Shown: positions 19,052 through 29,710, counted from the stretch's first letter. The stretch: 45,148 nt of DNA from an uncultured Rhodobiaceae bacterium (GCA_913057645.1 CAJXOU010000021.1:1-45148), one strand, 5' to 3'. Made by a program: numbers and translations. The notes: generated by a model from the sequence alone, not told the origin.

Positions 19052-19552
19052 CTACGGATCGGTTGCTGGGGAGGAAGGATCTGATGCGCCGGACCCGAGC
19101 GCGCGGGAAAGTTCCCGTGTTTCCTCGCAAGCGGGGCAGAAGGCGCGAAGCTTGCGGAGGCCGGCTTCGGCGCCTGCCCGGTTTCCGGCTTCGAGATCAA
19201 GTTGCGCCAATGCGCTCAGCGCATGGCGATCGGCGGGATCGATCGAAAGGGCGATCCTGTAGTATTTGCGGGCGAACCTGATTTCATTGCGCGCCTGATG
19301 CGCCTCGCCCAGCCCCGTAAAAGCGCCCGCATTGCCGGGATTGGCGACGATGGCGGTTTCATAGAGTTTCTGGGCTCTGAGGAAATCTCCCCGGTCCATC
19401 GCATCGGCCGCCTTGGCCGCGAGCCTCAGCGAAGCACTTTCGGAACGCGCGTCGACGGCTCGCGCCGACGGGCTCGCAAGCATTGCCGCGAGCACCAGAC
19501 CAAGCAGCAGGTACACGAAACGGCGGGATTTGCGGGAAAGAGCGGCCGACAT
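19052..19552 (-). CDS. Exported TPR-repeat protein
   Basis: About 166 aa. The segment [20 protein letters not shown] followed by ARA is a good signal peptide, and the mature part carries three TPR-like repeats ([58 protein letters not shown]). ATG 19552 puts the signal peptide at the N-terminus. The frame can start earlier at ATG 19633, which overlaps the rsmB stop as ATGA and would suit translational coupling, so the start is uncertain. It lies between rsmB and guaA; role unknown. Confidence 0.8.
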   Translation of the reverse strand: MSAALSRKSRRFVYLLLGLVLAAMLASPSARAVDARSESASLRLAAKAADAMDRGDFLRAQKLYETAIVANPGNAGAFTGLGEAHQARNEIRFARKYYRIALSIDPADRHALSALAQLDLEAGNRAGAEAGLRKLRAFCPACEETRELSRALGSGASDPSSPATDP

Positions 19553-19629
19553 CCATCCAGGCCCGTCAGGAAAGAGGCTTCCGATAGACCATCCTTCCCC
19601 CGACCCGTCAAGTCCGTTGCGGCGATGCA

Positions 19630-20931
19630 TCATGACAGCTTCTTTCGGCGAAAAAGGCAGACAAAAAACCCGTCCGTTCCGGTACTTGCGGGGCTGAGAC
19701 GGAGGCCCTGTCCGAGCGGTGCGGGCGGCGGAAGAAGTCCTTCCGGCCAGAAGGCCGACCAGGGGATCGACGCAAAGTCCGCGTGGCTTTCGAGGAAGCG
19801 TTCCGCCCGCCGTTCGTTCTCCGAGGGGAGCAGTGAACAGGTGACATAGATGAGGCGGCCACCGGGCTTCACGAGACGGGCGCCGCGGGCGAGCACTTCG
19901 TCCTGGGCCGCGTGATAGCCGGCAAGTGTATCCGGACCGAGACGCCAGCGGGCGTCGGGGTTACGGCGCCAGGCCCCGGTGCCACTGCAGGGCGCGTCGA
20001 CGAGAACACAATCGGCATGTCCGCGCAGGCCTTCGAGGTCCATATCCGGTTCGCCTTCGACATAGGGGCCGAGCGTCCGGGTCTGCAGGTTTCGGACACC
20101 GGCGCGCTGTGCGCGGGGCATCAGGGGGCCGAGGCGACGGGGATCGGTATCGCAGGCGTGAATCTGGCCCCGGTTTTCCATCATCGCCGCGAGCGCCAGC
20201 GACTTGCCGCCGCCTCCCGCGCAAAGATCGACCACCTGTTCACCGGGTTTCGCACCCGTAAGCAGACAGGCGAGTTGCGAGCCTTCGTCCTGAATCTCGA
20301 TGCTGCCGTTCTTGTAGATCGCGAGCCCGGGAAGATTGGCTTTTGCGGAAATCCTGAGCCCCCAGGGCGACCACGGACAAGCCTCCGTCGCGACGTCCGC
20401 TTCCGAAAGAGCGGCTTGCGCCTTGTCACGCGAGGATTTCAGCGTGTTGACGCGAAGATCGGCCGGCGCGCGCTCCATGAGCGCCGCCATCTCGCGCTCG
20501 AGGTCGCCACCGAAGGCTTCCTCGAATTCGGCGTGGAGCCATTCCGGGTAGTTGAGCCGGACCCAGGGCGCCGCCTCGCCACCCGGCAACGCAGCGGTGG
20601 CGAGCGTCTCACGCTCTTCACGGCTCAGGGCCTCCGGAGCATGGCGCGATCCGTCTGCCATCGCGTCGAGCGCCTCGAGGCTTTTTTCTTCCACAAGAAG
20701 GAGGGCCGCAAAGGCCAGCAGACGCGCGTCCTCACGGCCCGTCGCGGCGGAGAGTTCGGCACGGCGGCGCAGGACCGTGAAAACGATGTCGCTCACTGCC
20801 GCGCGATCCTTGGACCCCGCGAAGCGGCTTGCGCGCGACCAGTTGTCGAAGACGCGGTCCGCCGGGCGGCCGCTCAGGAAAATGTCGCCGAGAATTTTGA
20901 TTGCGGATTGCAGACGTGCGCCGGGTGTCAT
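19630..20931 (-). CDS. rsmB: RsmB/NOP2-family RNA cytosine-C5 methyltransferase
   Basis: A 433-aa S-adenosylmethionine-dependent RNA m5C methyltransferase. An NusB-like helical N-terminus is followed by the Rossmann domain with VVDLCAGGGGKSLALA (motif I), the ADCVLVDAPCSGTG motif with its Cys (motif IV) and the catalytic Cys in YVTCSLLP (motif VI). The family modifies 16S rRNA C967 in E. coli; the NusB-like N-terminus supports RsmB over other NOP2 members. Adjacent upstream gene is guaB, 28 bp away. Confidence 0.9.
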   Translation of the reverse strand: MTPGARLQSAIKILGDIFLSGRPADRVFDNWSRASRFAGSKDRAAVSDIVFTVLRRRAELSAATGREDARLLAFAALLLVEEKSLEALDAMADGSRHAPEALSREERETLATAALPGGEAAPWVRLNYPEWLHAEFEEAFGGDLEREMAALMERAPADLRVNTLKSSRDKAQAALSEADVATEACPWSPWGLRISAKANLPGLAIYKNGSIEIQDEGSQLACLLTGAKPGEQVVDLCAGGGGKSLALAAMMENRGQIHACDTDPRRLGPLMPRAQRAGVRNLQTRTLGPYVEGEPDMDLEGLRGHADCVLVDAPCSGTGAWRRNPDARWRLGPDTLAGYHAAQDEVLARGARLVKPGGRLIYVTCSLLPSENERRAERFLESHADFASIPWSAFWPEGLLPPPAPLGQGLRLSPASTGTDGFFVCLFRRKKLS

Positions 20932-20959
20932 GTCGCCCTACCCGGCTTTCGCTCCGCGA

Positions 20960-22459
<1,500 letters not shown>

Positions 22460-22535
22460 CTATCGTGTGTTGGCGCTGGCTTTTAACACCTATATGCGGG
22501 AAAGCAAAGGACAGGATGCCGCGGCCGCGAAATAT

Positions 22536-23282
22536 TCACGGGACGTCTCCGGTTTCACTTTCAGAGCGCCCTTTAAAGCCTTGGGCGAGCACATACATCT
22601 CCGCCGAATCGGCACGGCTGGCTTCGGGTTTTACGTGACGAACGGTATTGAAGTGCTGCTTGAGCATGGTCAGCAGTTCGTTCTCCGTCCCCCCGCGCAG
22701 GACCTTCGCCAGGAAGGCCCCTCCCGGCGCCAGAACCTCGATGGCGAAATGCGCGGCCACCTCGCACAGGTGCATGATGCGCAGGTGATCGGTCTGCTTG
22801 TGGCCCGTGGTGGGGGCCGCCATGTCGGAAAGGACGAGATCAGCCTCCCCGGCCAGCAAGTCCTTCACCGTGTCGTCCGCCCCCTCATCCAGAAAATCGA
22901 GCTGGAGGATTGTCGCGCCGGGAACAGGCTCGGTTTCGAGATAGTCGAGCCCGATGACGCGGCCAGCGCGAGGCGACGAGACATCGGACTTCACGCGCTT
23001 TGCGGCAATCTGGCACCAACCGCCGGGCGCGCAGCCAAGATCGACCACGCGAGCGCCGGGTTTCAGCAGGTGGAACCTGTCGTCGATCTCCAGAAGCTTG
23101 AATGCCGCGCGAGAACGATACCCTTCGCGTTTCGCGGCGTGGACATAGGGGTCGTTCAGCTGGCGCTGCAACCAGCGGGCAGAGGAGTTCGACCGATTGC
23201 GCGCCGTCTTCACGCGGACCTTGAGCGCGCGCGTTCCGCCGCTCACCGATCCCTTGCCGCCGCTCTTGCCGCTCTTTGCCAT
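22536..23282 (-). CDS. rlmE: 23S rRNA 2'-O-ribose U2552 methyltransferase RlmE (FtsJ)
   Basis: A 248-aa methyltransferase that modifies U2552 in the 23S rRNA A-loop during late 50S assembly. A Ser/Gly/Lys-rich basic N-terminal extension precedes the FtsJ core: [13 protein letters not shown] (catalytic Lys), [13 protein letters not shown] (SAM motif I), [12 protein letters not shown] (catalytic Asp) and the last catalytic Lys in FLAKVLRGG. The start is ATG 23282, two bases after the ppx stop, so the genes are an operon. Confidence 0.95.
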   Translation of the reverse strand: MAKSGKSGGKGSVSGGTRALKVRVKTARNRSNSSARWLQRQLNDPYVHAAKREGYRSRAAFKLLEIDDRFHLLKPGARVVDLGCAPGGWCQIAAKRVKSDVSSPRAGRVIGLDYLETEPVPGATILQLDFLDEGADDTVKDLLAGEADLVLSDMAAPTTGHKQTDHLRIMHLCEVAAHFAIEVLAPGGAFLAKVLRGGTENELLTMLKQHFNTVRHVKPEASRADSAEMYVLAQGFKGRSESETGDVP

Positions 23283-23284
23283 GC

Positions 23285-24556
23285 TCAGACCACTCCTGCG
23301 GGAGCCGTCGTCCCCGCCCCGCGTCGCGACTTGCGGCGACGGCGGCGACGGCGACGGCGCGCCGCGTCCGCCTCCATGAGCGACATCAGGATGCCCTCGC
23401 GCAAGCCCCTGTCGGCAACGCGGAGGCGGTCCGCCGGCCAAGCATCCGAAATCGCCTCGAAGATCGCACAGCCCGCCAGCACGAGGTCCGCCCGCTCCTG
23501 CCCCACGCACGGATGGGCGGCGCGGCGGGCGTAGTCCATTTCGAGAAGAGAGCGGGTGACGCGGCGCACGTCCTGAGGCGAGATCCATATGCCATCGACT
23601 TGCATCCGGTCGTAGCGCTCGAGACCGAGATGAACACCGGCGATTGTCGTGACGGTGCCGGAAGTGCCGAGAAGATGGAACGCTCCCTCGCGGGTATCTG
23701 CCTGCTGCAGTCTGTCGAGAAAGGGCACAAGCCGTTCGGCCACTTCGGACACCATGTGCCGATAGACCTCGCCCGGCACTTCGACGCCGCCATGACGTTC
23801 CGCCAGCGTGACCACACCGCAGGGAAGCGAAACCCAGTCGCCAATGACAGGACGGCATTTGTCGGCAGTGTCCTTTTCCAGGCGAACCCAGATCAGTTCG
23901 GTGGAACCGCCGCCAATATCGAAAACCAGAGCGGAGGTGCACTCGCTATCAAGGAGTGGCGCGCAGCCTGCGACCGCGAGGCGCGCCTCATCTTCCGTCG
24001 AGACGATCTCGAGAGAGAGACCGGTCTCCTTTCTGACGCGGGCGATGAACTCCTCACCGTTGGCGGCCGTACGGCAGGCCGCCGTGGCGATGGTGCGTGC
24101 TCGCGTCACACCGCGACGCTTCATCTTCTCGGCACAGATACGCAAGGCGTCGATGGCGCGCGCCATTGCGGCATCGCTGAGGGCACCGCTGCCGGCGAGC
24201 CCCTCGCCGAGGCGAACAATGCGGGAATAGGCGTCCACTACCTTGAACCCTTCGGGGGCGCGCCGCGCGATCAGAAGACGGCAGTTGTTGGTGCCAAGAT
24301 CGAGCGCGGCGTAGAGCCTGTCCGACTGCGGCGACCGCTCCGCGTCGCGTTTCGGCGCTGCCGGTTTTGCTTCCGGCGGTCGCGCACCACCCCTGCCCCG
24401 GCGGCCACGCCGGCGCTTGGCTCGTTTGGATTTCGGCTTTTCGGGGATTTCGCCGCGTGGTTGACCATCCTCCGTCTCGGCGGAGGAGCGGGCCTCTCCC
24501 GGCGGGCGCTCTCGCACCCCATGCTTTGCAGCAACGGGCCCTTCCGGGCCACTCAT
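23285..24556 (-). CDS. Ppx/GppA family exopolyphosphatase-like phosphatase
   Basis: About 423 aa. The actin-like ATPase fold of the Ppx/GppA family is clear: [15 protein letters not shown] (phosphate 1), [13 protein letters not shown] (phosphate 2) and [13 protein letters not shown]. Family members hydrolyse polyphosphate or pppGpp; the C-terminal domain of long Ppx proteins is missing, as in the short GppA-like form common in alphaproteobacteria. Both ends are unusual: a long low-complexity, Arg/Lys-rich N-terminal region ([20 protein letters not shown]) and a run of about ten consecutive Arg residues near the C-terminus. Start ATG 24556 follows AAGGTGA; an in-frame GTG at 24580 is possible. 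It heads the rlmE operon. Confidence 0.9.
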   Translation of the reverse strand: MSGPEGPVAAKHGVRERPPGEARSSAETEDGQPRGEIPEKPKSKRAKRRRGRRGRGGARPPEAKPAAPKRDAERSPQSDRLYAALDLGTNNCRLLIARRAPEGFKVVDAYSRIVRLGEGLAGSGALSDAAMARAIDALRICAEKMKRRGVTRARTIATAACRTAANGEEFIARVRKETGLSLEIVSTEDEARLAVAGCAPLLDSECTSALVFDIGGGSTELIWVRLEKDTADKCRPVIGDWVSLPCGVVTLAERHGGVEVPGEVYRHMVSEVAERLVPFLDRLQQADTREGAFHLLGTSGTVTTIAGVHLGLERYDRMQVDGIWISPQDVRRVTRSLLEMDYARRAAHPCVGQERADLVLAGCAIFEAISDAWPADRLRVADRGLREGILMSLMEADAARRRRRRRRRKSRRGAGTTAPAGVV

Positions 24557-24824
24557 GCCACCGTCACCTTCATGGTGCACTTTATTTCAGACCCGGGAAG
24601 CGCCGGGCCAGACGACTGGCCGCGCTTCGAACCGGATTCCCTATATTTTTCAGTTGGGTGGAGTGTAGCAGGCTGAGCCGCCCGGTAAAGGACGGGGCGG
24701 CCCGCTGCTTGATCCGGAGAGTTGACGAACGGGGGAGCGGCGACTAGGTTTCGCGCGCGCAACCAAGGTGCGCGGGCCCCGAATCGAACCTGAAAACGGT
24801 GAAAAAGGGCGCCAAACGGCACTT

Positions 24825-24898
24825 TGGGGGATCGTCTAACGGTAGGACAGCGGACTCTGACTCCGCCAGTCTAGGTTCGAATCCTAGTCCCCCAGCCA
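24825..24898 (+). tRNA. tRNA-Gln (anticodon CTG)
   Basis: A complete cloverleaf can be drawn: acceptor TGGGGGA/TCCCCCA, D arm with TCTAACGGTAGGAC, anticodon stem GCGGA/TCCGC around loop CTCTGAC (anticodon CTG), T arm with GGTTCGAATCC, discriminator G and an encoded CCA. The 3' end (24882-24899) is the integration target of the downstream mobile element, and the insertion preserves the tRNA because the element supplies an identical 18-bp end. Confidence 0.97.
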
Positions 24899-24899
24899 A
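24882..24899 (+). repeat. attL core (18 bp), inside tRNA-Gln
   Basis: TCCTAGTCCCCCAGCCAA is identical to the copy at 40069-40086. It covers the T-stem 3' strand, acceptor 3' strand and CCA end of tRNA-Gln, a classic tyrosine-recombinase target. Confidence 0.92.
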
Positions 24900-24948
24900 A
24901 ATCCGTTAAATTATTGATAATAAAAGGCTTTTCGGCACCATTGCCGCC

Positions 24949-24987
24949 TGTGACACGCAGGTGTGTCACACAGCTGTGGCACACAAC
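24949..24987 (+). repeat. Three tandem 13-bp sites at the left end (probable integrase arm sites)
   Basis: Three abutting 13-mers read TGTGACACGCAGG, TGTGTCACACAGC and TGTGGCACACAAC. Two matching 13-mers lie at the other end of the element (39988-40013). Their number, orientation and position 50 bp from the att core fit arm-type binding sites of the tyrosine recombinase or sites for an excisionase. Confidence 0.75.
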
Positions 24988-25034
24988 CCCGCCAGGAAGC
25001 TTGTCCGGCGGCCCCAATATGGGGGCCAAAGCCC

Positions 25035-26936
25035 ATGCCAACCCGCCATCTTCACCTCACCCGTAGAGGCGCGGTTTACTACTTCCGCGCCAGACTTCCC
25101 AGAACGCTCGCCCATGCGCTCAGCCAGGCAACGCTCGCCGTGTCGCTGCGCACCAAGGAGGCCGCCCCTGCCCGCCGCATGGCGCGCCGGTGTTCGGCCG
25201 CACTAGATCGTCTGGAGGCCCTGCTCTTGAACGCTCCGTCTAAATTCCCGCCCTCCAAGCTCCAGCTCCGGCTCGTTCTCGAAGCCATGTTCAACCGCAT
25301 CCTCTCCGAAGGCGAGGCCAAGCGAGACAACGACATGGAAGGCGGGCGCTACAGCGCAGACCGGAAAGCCGCGCCAAACCTGCCCGAGGACGAGTCGGCA
25401 TGGACCGATGAGCAATATTCGGCATTTTGGGATTGGGTGGATTACCACGAAGAACATCCGGAAACCGAAGCCGAGTTCCGGGAGGTCGACGCTCGGGTCA
25501 ACGCAACAAATCGGATTCGCGAAGACTTAGACACGGCGCTTACTGCCTTCGGGCTCTCCTTGGATCGTGACACACCCCAGTATGAGGCGCTTGCGCGCGA
25601 CGCTACGCGCGTTGTGGCAAGGGCCTATGCGATTGAGGCCGAGAGATGGCAGGGGCGTTACACCTCCGATCAGGACATTCCAAGTTTCGTTGCGCAGAAA
25701 TATCCCCTCGATAGCGCGCTGTTGCGCACCTGGACAACGCGCCTCAATCAGGATGAAGCGAAATTCTTGTCGCGCACCATTGACGAAGTCGCGCGCGATT
25801 TCGCGAGCTACCGCCAAAAGCAAGGCATCGCTCCCAAGACGAAATCCGACGACGATCTGGCGCGGCGGTATTTCGTCGATCTTGTCGGGGACAAGCAGAT
25901 GAAGGAGCTGACGCCGGAAGACGGTCAGAAATTCGCGGCCGAATTACTGCGCGTCCCCCGCGACTATGGCAAAGGCCCCTATCGACGAAAAACACCGCGC
26001 CAAGCAATCGCAATGGCAGACCGCATCGAACGGGAGATATCCGCCGCTGGAGAAAGCGACCAGCCGATCTGCGTCGACAGGCACGAGTTTGCCGCCGCTG
26101 AGGCGCGCCGCCGTGTCGAGCGGATGCGGAAGAAGACGGCGAACAAGCATTTGACCTTCTTTACATCGCTCTGGCGCTCGCCACTGGTTCCCCGGAGCCT
26201 TCGCGTCATGAACCCGTTCGAGGGCACACTTTATAAGAAGCGGCTGATCGATACAGAGACGGCGCGCCGTGGCACGCGCGTGCCGTTCACACAAGAGGAG
26301 CTAAGGGCGCTCTTTGCGTCGCCTGTGTGGAATGGGTGCCGCCGTCCCTTCCATCAGGACATCGCGCATCAGAAACGCCTCACGCCCTGGAAATATTGGT
26401 GCCCGCTGATTGCGCTTTTCTCAGGCCTCCGGCGCGAAGAGGTCGCTAGGCTTCGCAAGGATGATTTCGACATCTCGAACGGGGTCTGGCTGTTGCGCAT
26501 CCAGGCGACCTATGACCGCCGCTTAAAATCGAAGGCGGCGATCCGCGAGGTGCCGGTTCACTCCACCTTGATTGCGCTCGGCCTGCGGGAATTTGTCGAC
26601 GGCCTATCGAACAAGGCACCGCTGTTCCCGGATCTGCGGCCGTCCGGCGCCTACAAAGAATATGGCGAGCAGCTTGGCAAGTGGTTCCGGACCTACCGGC
26701 AGGCGCGAGGGCTCTACTCGCCGCATACGGATTTCCACTCGTTCCGGCACAGCTTTGTCAGCGGACTTCGGGATGCTGGCGTCGCCGTCGACCTGATCGC
26801 GCTCCTGGTCGGCCATGAATATGGCGGTGTCACGGCTTCCGTCTATGGCCGTCAGGTTTCAATTCTTCAAAAGAAGGACGCCATCGAGAAGCTCGATCTC
26901 TCGGGGTGCCTCGGAATGCGGTCTGCCGACGCATAA
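25035..26936 (+). CDS. int: Tyrosine recombinase / site-specific integrase (large, DUF6538-type N-terminus)
   Basis: A 633-aa integrase. The N-terminal segment RHLHLTRRGAVYYFRARLPRTL resembles the DUF6538 DNA-binding region of large proteobacterial integrases; a long charged middle section follows. The catalytic domain has Arg in FSGLRREEVARL (~465), the HxxR box in HSFRHSFVSGLRDAG (~570) and the nucleophilic Tyr in TASVYGRQVS (~603). The frame is open back to GTG 24963, but that would run through the three 13-bp repeats. ATG 25035 gives a natural N-terminus and leaves the repeats free, so it is the preferred start. It lies about 135 bp from attL, as is usual for the gene that inserts its own element. 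Confidence 0.93.
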   Translation: MPTRHLHLTRRGAVYYFRARLPRTLAHALSQATLAVSLRTKEAAPARRMARRCSAALDRLEALLLNAPSKFPPSKLQLRLVLEAMFNRILSEGEAKRDNDMEGGRYSADRKAAPNLPEDESAWTDEQYSAFWDWVDYHEEHPETEAEFREVDARVNATNRIREDLDTALTAFGLSLDRDTPQYEALARDATRVVARAYAIEAERWQGRYTSDQDIPSFVAQKYPLDSALLRTWTTRLNQDEAKFLSRTIDEVARDFASYRQKQGIAPKTKSDDDLARRYFVDLVGDKQMKELTPEDGQKFAAELLRVPRDYGKGPYRRKTPRQAIAMADRIEREISAAGESDQPICVDRHEFAAAEARRRVERMRKKTANKHLTFFTSLWRSPLVPRSLRVMNPFEGTLYKKRLIDTETARRGTRVPFTQEELRALFASPVWNGCRRPFHQDIAHQKRLTPWKYWCPLIALFSGLRREEVARLRKDDFDISNGVWLLRIQATYDRRLKSKAAIREVPVHSTLIALGLREFVDGLSNKAPLFPDLRPSGAYKEYGEQLGKWFRTYRQARGLYSPHTDFHSFRHSFVSGLRDAGVAVDLIALLVGHEYGGVTASVYGRQVSILQKKDAIEKLDLSGCLGMRSADA

Positions 26937-26964
26937 AATTCGCTAACCTAGTTCGAAAAAGCAA

Positions 26965-26997
26965 CAGGGCGCCTTGTCATGATGACGCGACGCCCTG
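26965..26997 (+). terminator. Stem-loop after the integrase gene (possible terminator)
   Basis: CAGGGCG pairs perfectly with CGCCCTG across a 19-base loop that itself contains GTCATGATGAC. It begins 28 bp past the integrase stop. There is no clear U-tract (CCACTTTCTT follows), so it may be a transcript-end processing structure and not an intrinsic terminator. Confidence 0.4.
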
Positions 26998-27010
26998 CCA
27001 CTTTCTTGAG

Positions 27011-27430
27011 CCCCGCTGGTGCGGGGAAGGATCAGCCACCCGAAGGTAATCCGATCTTCTGAGTGAGCCGGGAGTGACTGTGGCTCTCGCATCCTGACCG
27101 AAATCAAGTTTGGTCCATCCCCGCTAATGCGGGGGAAATCTCACAGCCTTCTTTGTCTCCTCGTCTTCTGTTTGCCGCCCCTCGCGTTAGAAGAGCGGCT
27201 ATCGCAATCCCCCATGGGGAAGATAAACTGGGTAAACCGTCGGGTTGCCTGATCGGCTCGCCGTAGTTGGTTTTCTCTCAATCCCCCATGGGGAAGATAA
27301 ACGTGTCGCTTGGCCGCCTATTCGGCGGAGAAGTCTCCTGTCGTCTGCTTGATGGCAAACGAATTAGTCGTCTCAATCCCTCTTGGGGCAGATGACTTTT
27401 CTCTTGGCCACCTATCCGGCGGCTAGGTCT
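27011..27430 (+). repeat. Degenerate hairpin-repeat tract between integrase and methyltransferase
   Basis: Five C-run/G-run hairpins begin at 27011, 27119, 27210, 27284 and 27378. Units three and four share 23 of 23 bases over CAATCCCCCATGGGGAAGATAAAC, minus the last base. Unit five keeps TCAATCCCTCTTGGGGCAGAT and, 20 bases further on, GGTCTTCTGTCATCTGC matches AGTCTCCTGTCGTCTGC of unit four. Unit two (GGTCCATCCCCGCTAATGCGGGG) resembles a type I-E CRISPR repeat. Spacing is 74-108 bp, not the regular 61 bp of such arrays, and there are no cas genes. The stretch 26937-27635 has no convincing gene; this tract is its only structure. Confidence 0.6.
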
Positions 27431-27635
27431 TCTGTCATCTGCTGCGGCACCGTGCGCTATGGTGGCCTCAGTTCGGGCCGGATACATAATGCCGGTTTGG
27501 CAGTGTGTGTCGGCCTCAGTGTGGATATGAACCCCACCGTCCAAGATTCAAGCCGATTGGCTTTCGGCTTTAGGACGGCGTTCAGAAGCGTCCGCGGATT
27601 CATGGGAAGTCTCCTTTCTGCTGAGGCGGGCACGC

Positions 27636-28184
27636 TCAATCGGCAGCCAGCTTGTTGAAGCCAAGATCGGCGCCCGGGATGAACTTGCGTTCCTCGGGCA
27701 GGATGAACTTGCGAGCCTTCGAGCGCTCAAAGAACATCTTGCCCCGGATGAGACCGTTCGCCGCCGCCTCTTCGATGGCTTCGACATTGGCCTCACCGAA
27801 GGCGATGAGAACCGAGGCCGCCGGAGCGGAACCGACCTTCTTTTCGTCGGCGTCGACGAAGGCGATGCGTCCTCCAAAGAGGAACAGACCATCGCTGCCT
27901 TCGATTGCCCTGTGAGCCCACTTTGTGTCTGTTCGCGCGAAGGTTAGCGCGATGCCGTTGCGATGCTCGATCGCCTTGTCGATCCAAGGATCTATTTCCG
28001 AGTAAGGAGGATTCATAAAGAAGCGCCCAAACCAAGGCAGCTTCAGCCCGTCATCTTCCTTTGTGTAGCAGTGACGCGCCGTCCAGTGATTCTTGCTCGG
28101 AGCGCAAGGGTCGATATCGAATGGGCGCAGCGCTTCCACCAGCGCACGGGGCGTATACCATTCATCACCGCGAGATTTGGACAT
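27636..28184 (-). CDS. Phage-type DNA N6-adenine methyltransferase (orphan)
   Basis: A 182-aa protein of the phage N-6-adenine-methyltransferase (Dam) family, with the early WYTPRALVEALRPFDIDPCAP segment and the catalytic NPPYSE motif at about residues 58-63 (compare DPPY/NPPY of adenine methylases). Such orphan enzymes modify element DNA, protecting it from host restriction or marking replication. AAAGGAAA lies seven bases before ATG 28184. The nearest neighbour is the P-loop gene 148 bp upstream on the same strand. No restriction partner is adjacent. Target sequence unknown. Confidence 0.85.
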   Translation of the reverse strand: MSKSRGDEWYTPRALVEALRPFDIDPCAPSKNHWTARHCYTKEDDGLKLPWFGRFFMNPPYSEIDPWIDKAIEHRNGIALTFARTDTKWAHRAIEGSDGLFLFGGRIAFVDADEKKVGSAPAASVLIAFGEANVEAIEEAAANGLIRGKMFFERSKARKFILPEERKFIPGADLGFNKLAAD

Positions 28185-28331
28185 TGTCTTTTCCTTTCGA
28201 TATGGACGTCACAACCGACCGCCGGTGTGATGCGTCCATACCGAACATCTGGTTCCAATTTTTCGCGGAGAAGAATAAATCGCCGGATTTTTATTTTTTT
28301 CATTTGGTCTGGATTCGCGAAACAAACGAAC

Positions 28332-29600
28332 TCATATTCGCCCGTTTTTTTCGTCGCCTTCCTCGACCAACTGAAGCAGCGCCTTCGCTTCGCTCGCAGT
28401 GCGTATAGCGGCGATACGCCGACAAAGATCGCGCGGCTTACATTTCCGTCCTTCTGCTTCCACTTCTGTCTTCACCTCTTCAACGCGGCGCACGACGCGC
28501 TCAAGTTCGCCAAGGCCGTAATCATCCAGGAGCTGCCGCGCGTCTTCCAGATGAAGAGCCACCATGCGAAGCGCCCATGCCATATCCCGCGCCGTCAGTT
28601 CGCCGCCGCTGTCACCTAGAAGGATGTGATAGACGGCCGCATAGCGGACCGCCGAGAACATCAAACGACGGTAAAACGATACTGGCAGCGCATCGCCTTC
28701 AGGCATCATCGCCCGGAAGGCCGATTTGAATGTGCCGATTGCCTCCTCTCCGACTCTATAGATGGGATGAAGCGGGATTTGTTCAACAGAGGCCCACGCG
28801 CTTCGCATGGCATCGTGATTCTCGCGCAGATCGTAGAGCGGGAAGTCGACCGCACGGCGCAGCGGATCAGCTGGCGCAATGATAAAATTGAATCTTTGCG
28901 CGAAACCATCCACTAAGGATTCCGGGCCGACGCAATCCTTGAAAGTCTCCAACACCGTCGAACCCAAGATCGTCAGCGCCGGGTTGTCGATGGAAATCGC
29001 ATCCATCTTCGTCCGCCGCGATATCTGCTGCCCGTCATAAAGACGCAGCAGATAGTCGCGCAGCTCGGCCATATGCGTTTGCTGGTCCAACGATCTGAGG
29101 AACTGCCCGAACTCGTCCCTTATCCAGGTCGCATTGTTGTGTGCGGCGAGGTCCTGAACGAATTTCGCGGCCGATGCCGGGTCCGGGAAAAGGTTCTTCT
29201 GACCCGCAATATCGAGAACGCGCCGCGTCGCGAAGGTCTTGCCTGCGCCGCTCGGTGCGAGAACGACTGTCCAGAGGCTGGGCTTGACCTTCTGGCCGTG
29301 GAGATCGACGAGGCATCCCGCCTCTAGAAGCCGTCCCGATATCAAGGTCATAACCGCCACAAGAGGAAGCTCAAGCGGGATATCGGTCCTCTGCCGGAAG
29401 GCCTCCGTCACCACCTCCGCAAAGGAGCCCGGCGGCACGGCGCTTTGACCGCGCCAGGCAGAAGACTGGGTCTTTCGAACGAGCAGCATGGCGCGGATCG
29501 TGTCTCGCGCCTCACGGCTGCGGCTTGCGGCCTCGATCATGCTCTCGACACCGGAGAAAGGAAGAGTGAGCTGCCTTGGGCTCTTGCGGTTTAGTTTCAT
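28332..29600 (-). CDS. DUF3987-type P-loop protein, probable replication/helicase-like ATPase
   Basis: A 422-aa protein with a Walker A motif PSGAGKT (116-122) preceded by a helical region with LELPLVAVMTLISGRLLEAG, and a later DEFGQFLRSL that may serve as Walker B. This matches the DUF3987/YfjI group found in prophages and integrative elements, which is thought to act in replication (primase-helicase like), but the function is not proven. It lies between the relaxase and the methylase. The start ATG 29600 has no strong ribosome site. Possible iterons lie just upstream. Confidence 0.75.
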   Translation of the reverse strand: MKLNRKSPRQLTLPFSGVESMIEAASRSREARDTIRAMLLVRKTQSSAWRGQSAVPPGSFAEVVTEAFRQRTDIPLELPLVAVMTLISGRLLEAGCLVDLHGQKVKPSLWTVVLAPSGAGKTFATRRVLDIAGQKNLFPDPASAAKFVQDLAAHNNATWIRDEFGQFLRSLDQQTHMAELRDYLLRLYDGQQISRRTKMDAISIDNPALTILGSTVLETFKDCVGPESLVDGFAQRFNFIIAPADPLRRAVDFPLYDLRENHDAMRSAWASVEQIPLHPIYRVGEEAIGTFKSAFRAMMPEGDALPVSFYRRLMFSAVRYAAVYHILLGDSGGELTARDMAWALRMVALHLEDARQLLDDYGLGELERVVRRVEEVKTEVEAEGRKCKPRDLCRRIAAIRTASEAKALLQLVEEGDEKNGRI

Positions 29601-29654
29601 GGCGGGTTCTTGTCTGTCGTGGTTGCGCTTGTCTCCGACCTAGGCACCACGCAG

Positions 29655-29710
29655 CGACAGACAAATCCGATCTTTTGGGGGACCCCCTCATTGACACTGA
29701 CAAATCCCAG
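29655..29710. repeat. Short iteron-like repeats and a GGGGGACCCCC palindrome between relaxase and P-loop genes
   Basis: CAGACAAATCC (29658-29668) and CTGACAAATCC (29697-29707) are direct repeats 39 bp apart, flanking the 11-bp palindrome GGGGGACCCCC at 29677-29687. TGACA recurs further on (29754-29767). The 175 bp between the two genes could be a replication origin or promoter region. No -35/-10 pair stands out. Confidence 0.4.

Noticed and set aside
24553-24822. An 89-codon minus-strand frame between ppx and tRNA-Gln
   Set aside because: No motif or ribosome site, and it overlaps the ppx promoter region.
24963-25034. A longer integrase beginning at GTG 24963
   Set aside because: It would translate the tandem 13-bp arm sites and has no ribosome site; ATG 25035 gives a family-like N-terminus.
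27011-27430. Calling the hairpin tract a CRISPR array
   Set aside because: Spacing varies from 74 to 108 bp, the units are too divergent and no cas genes are in the island. It is kept as an unexplained repeat tract.
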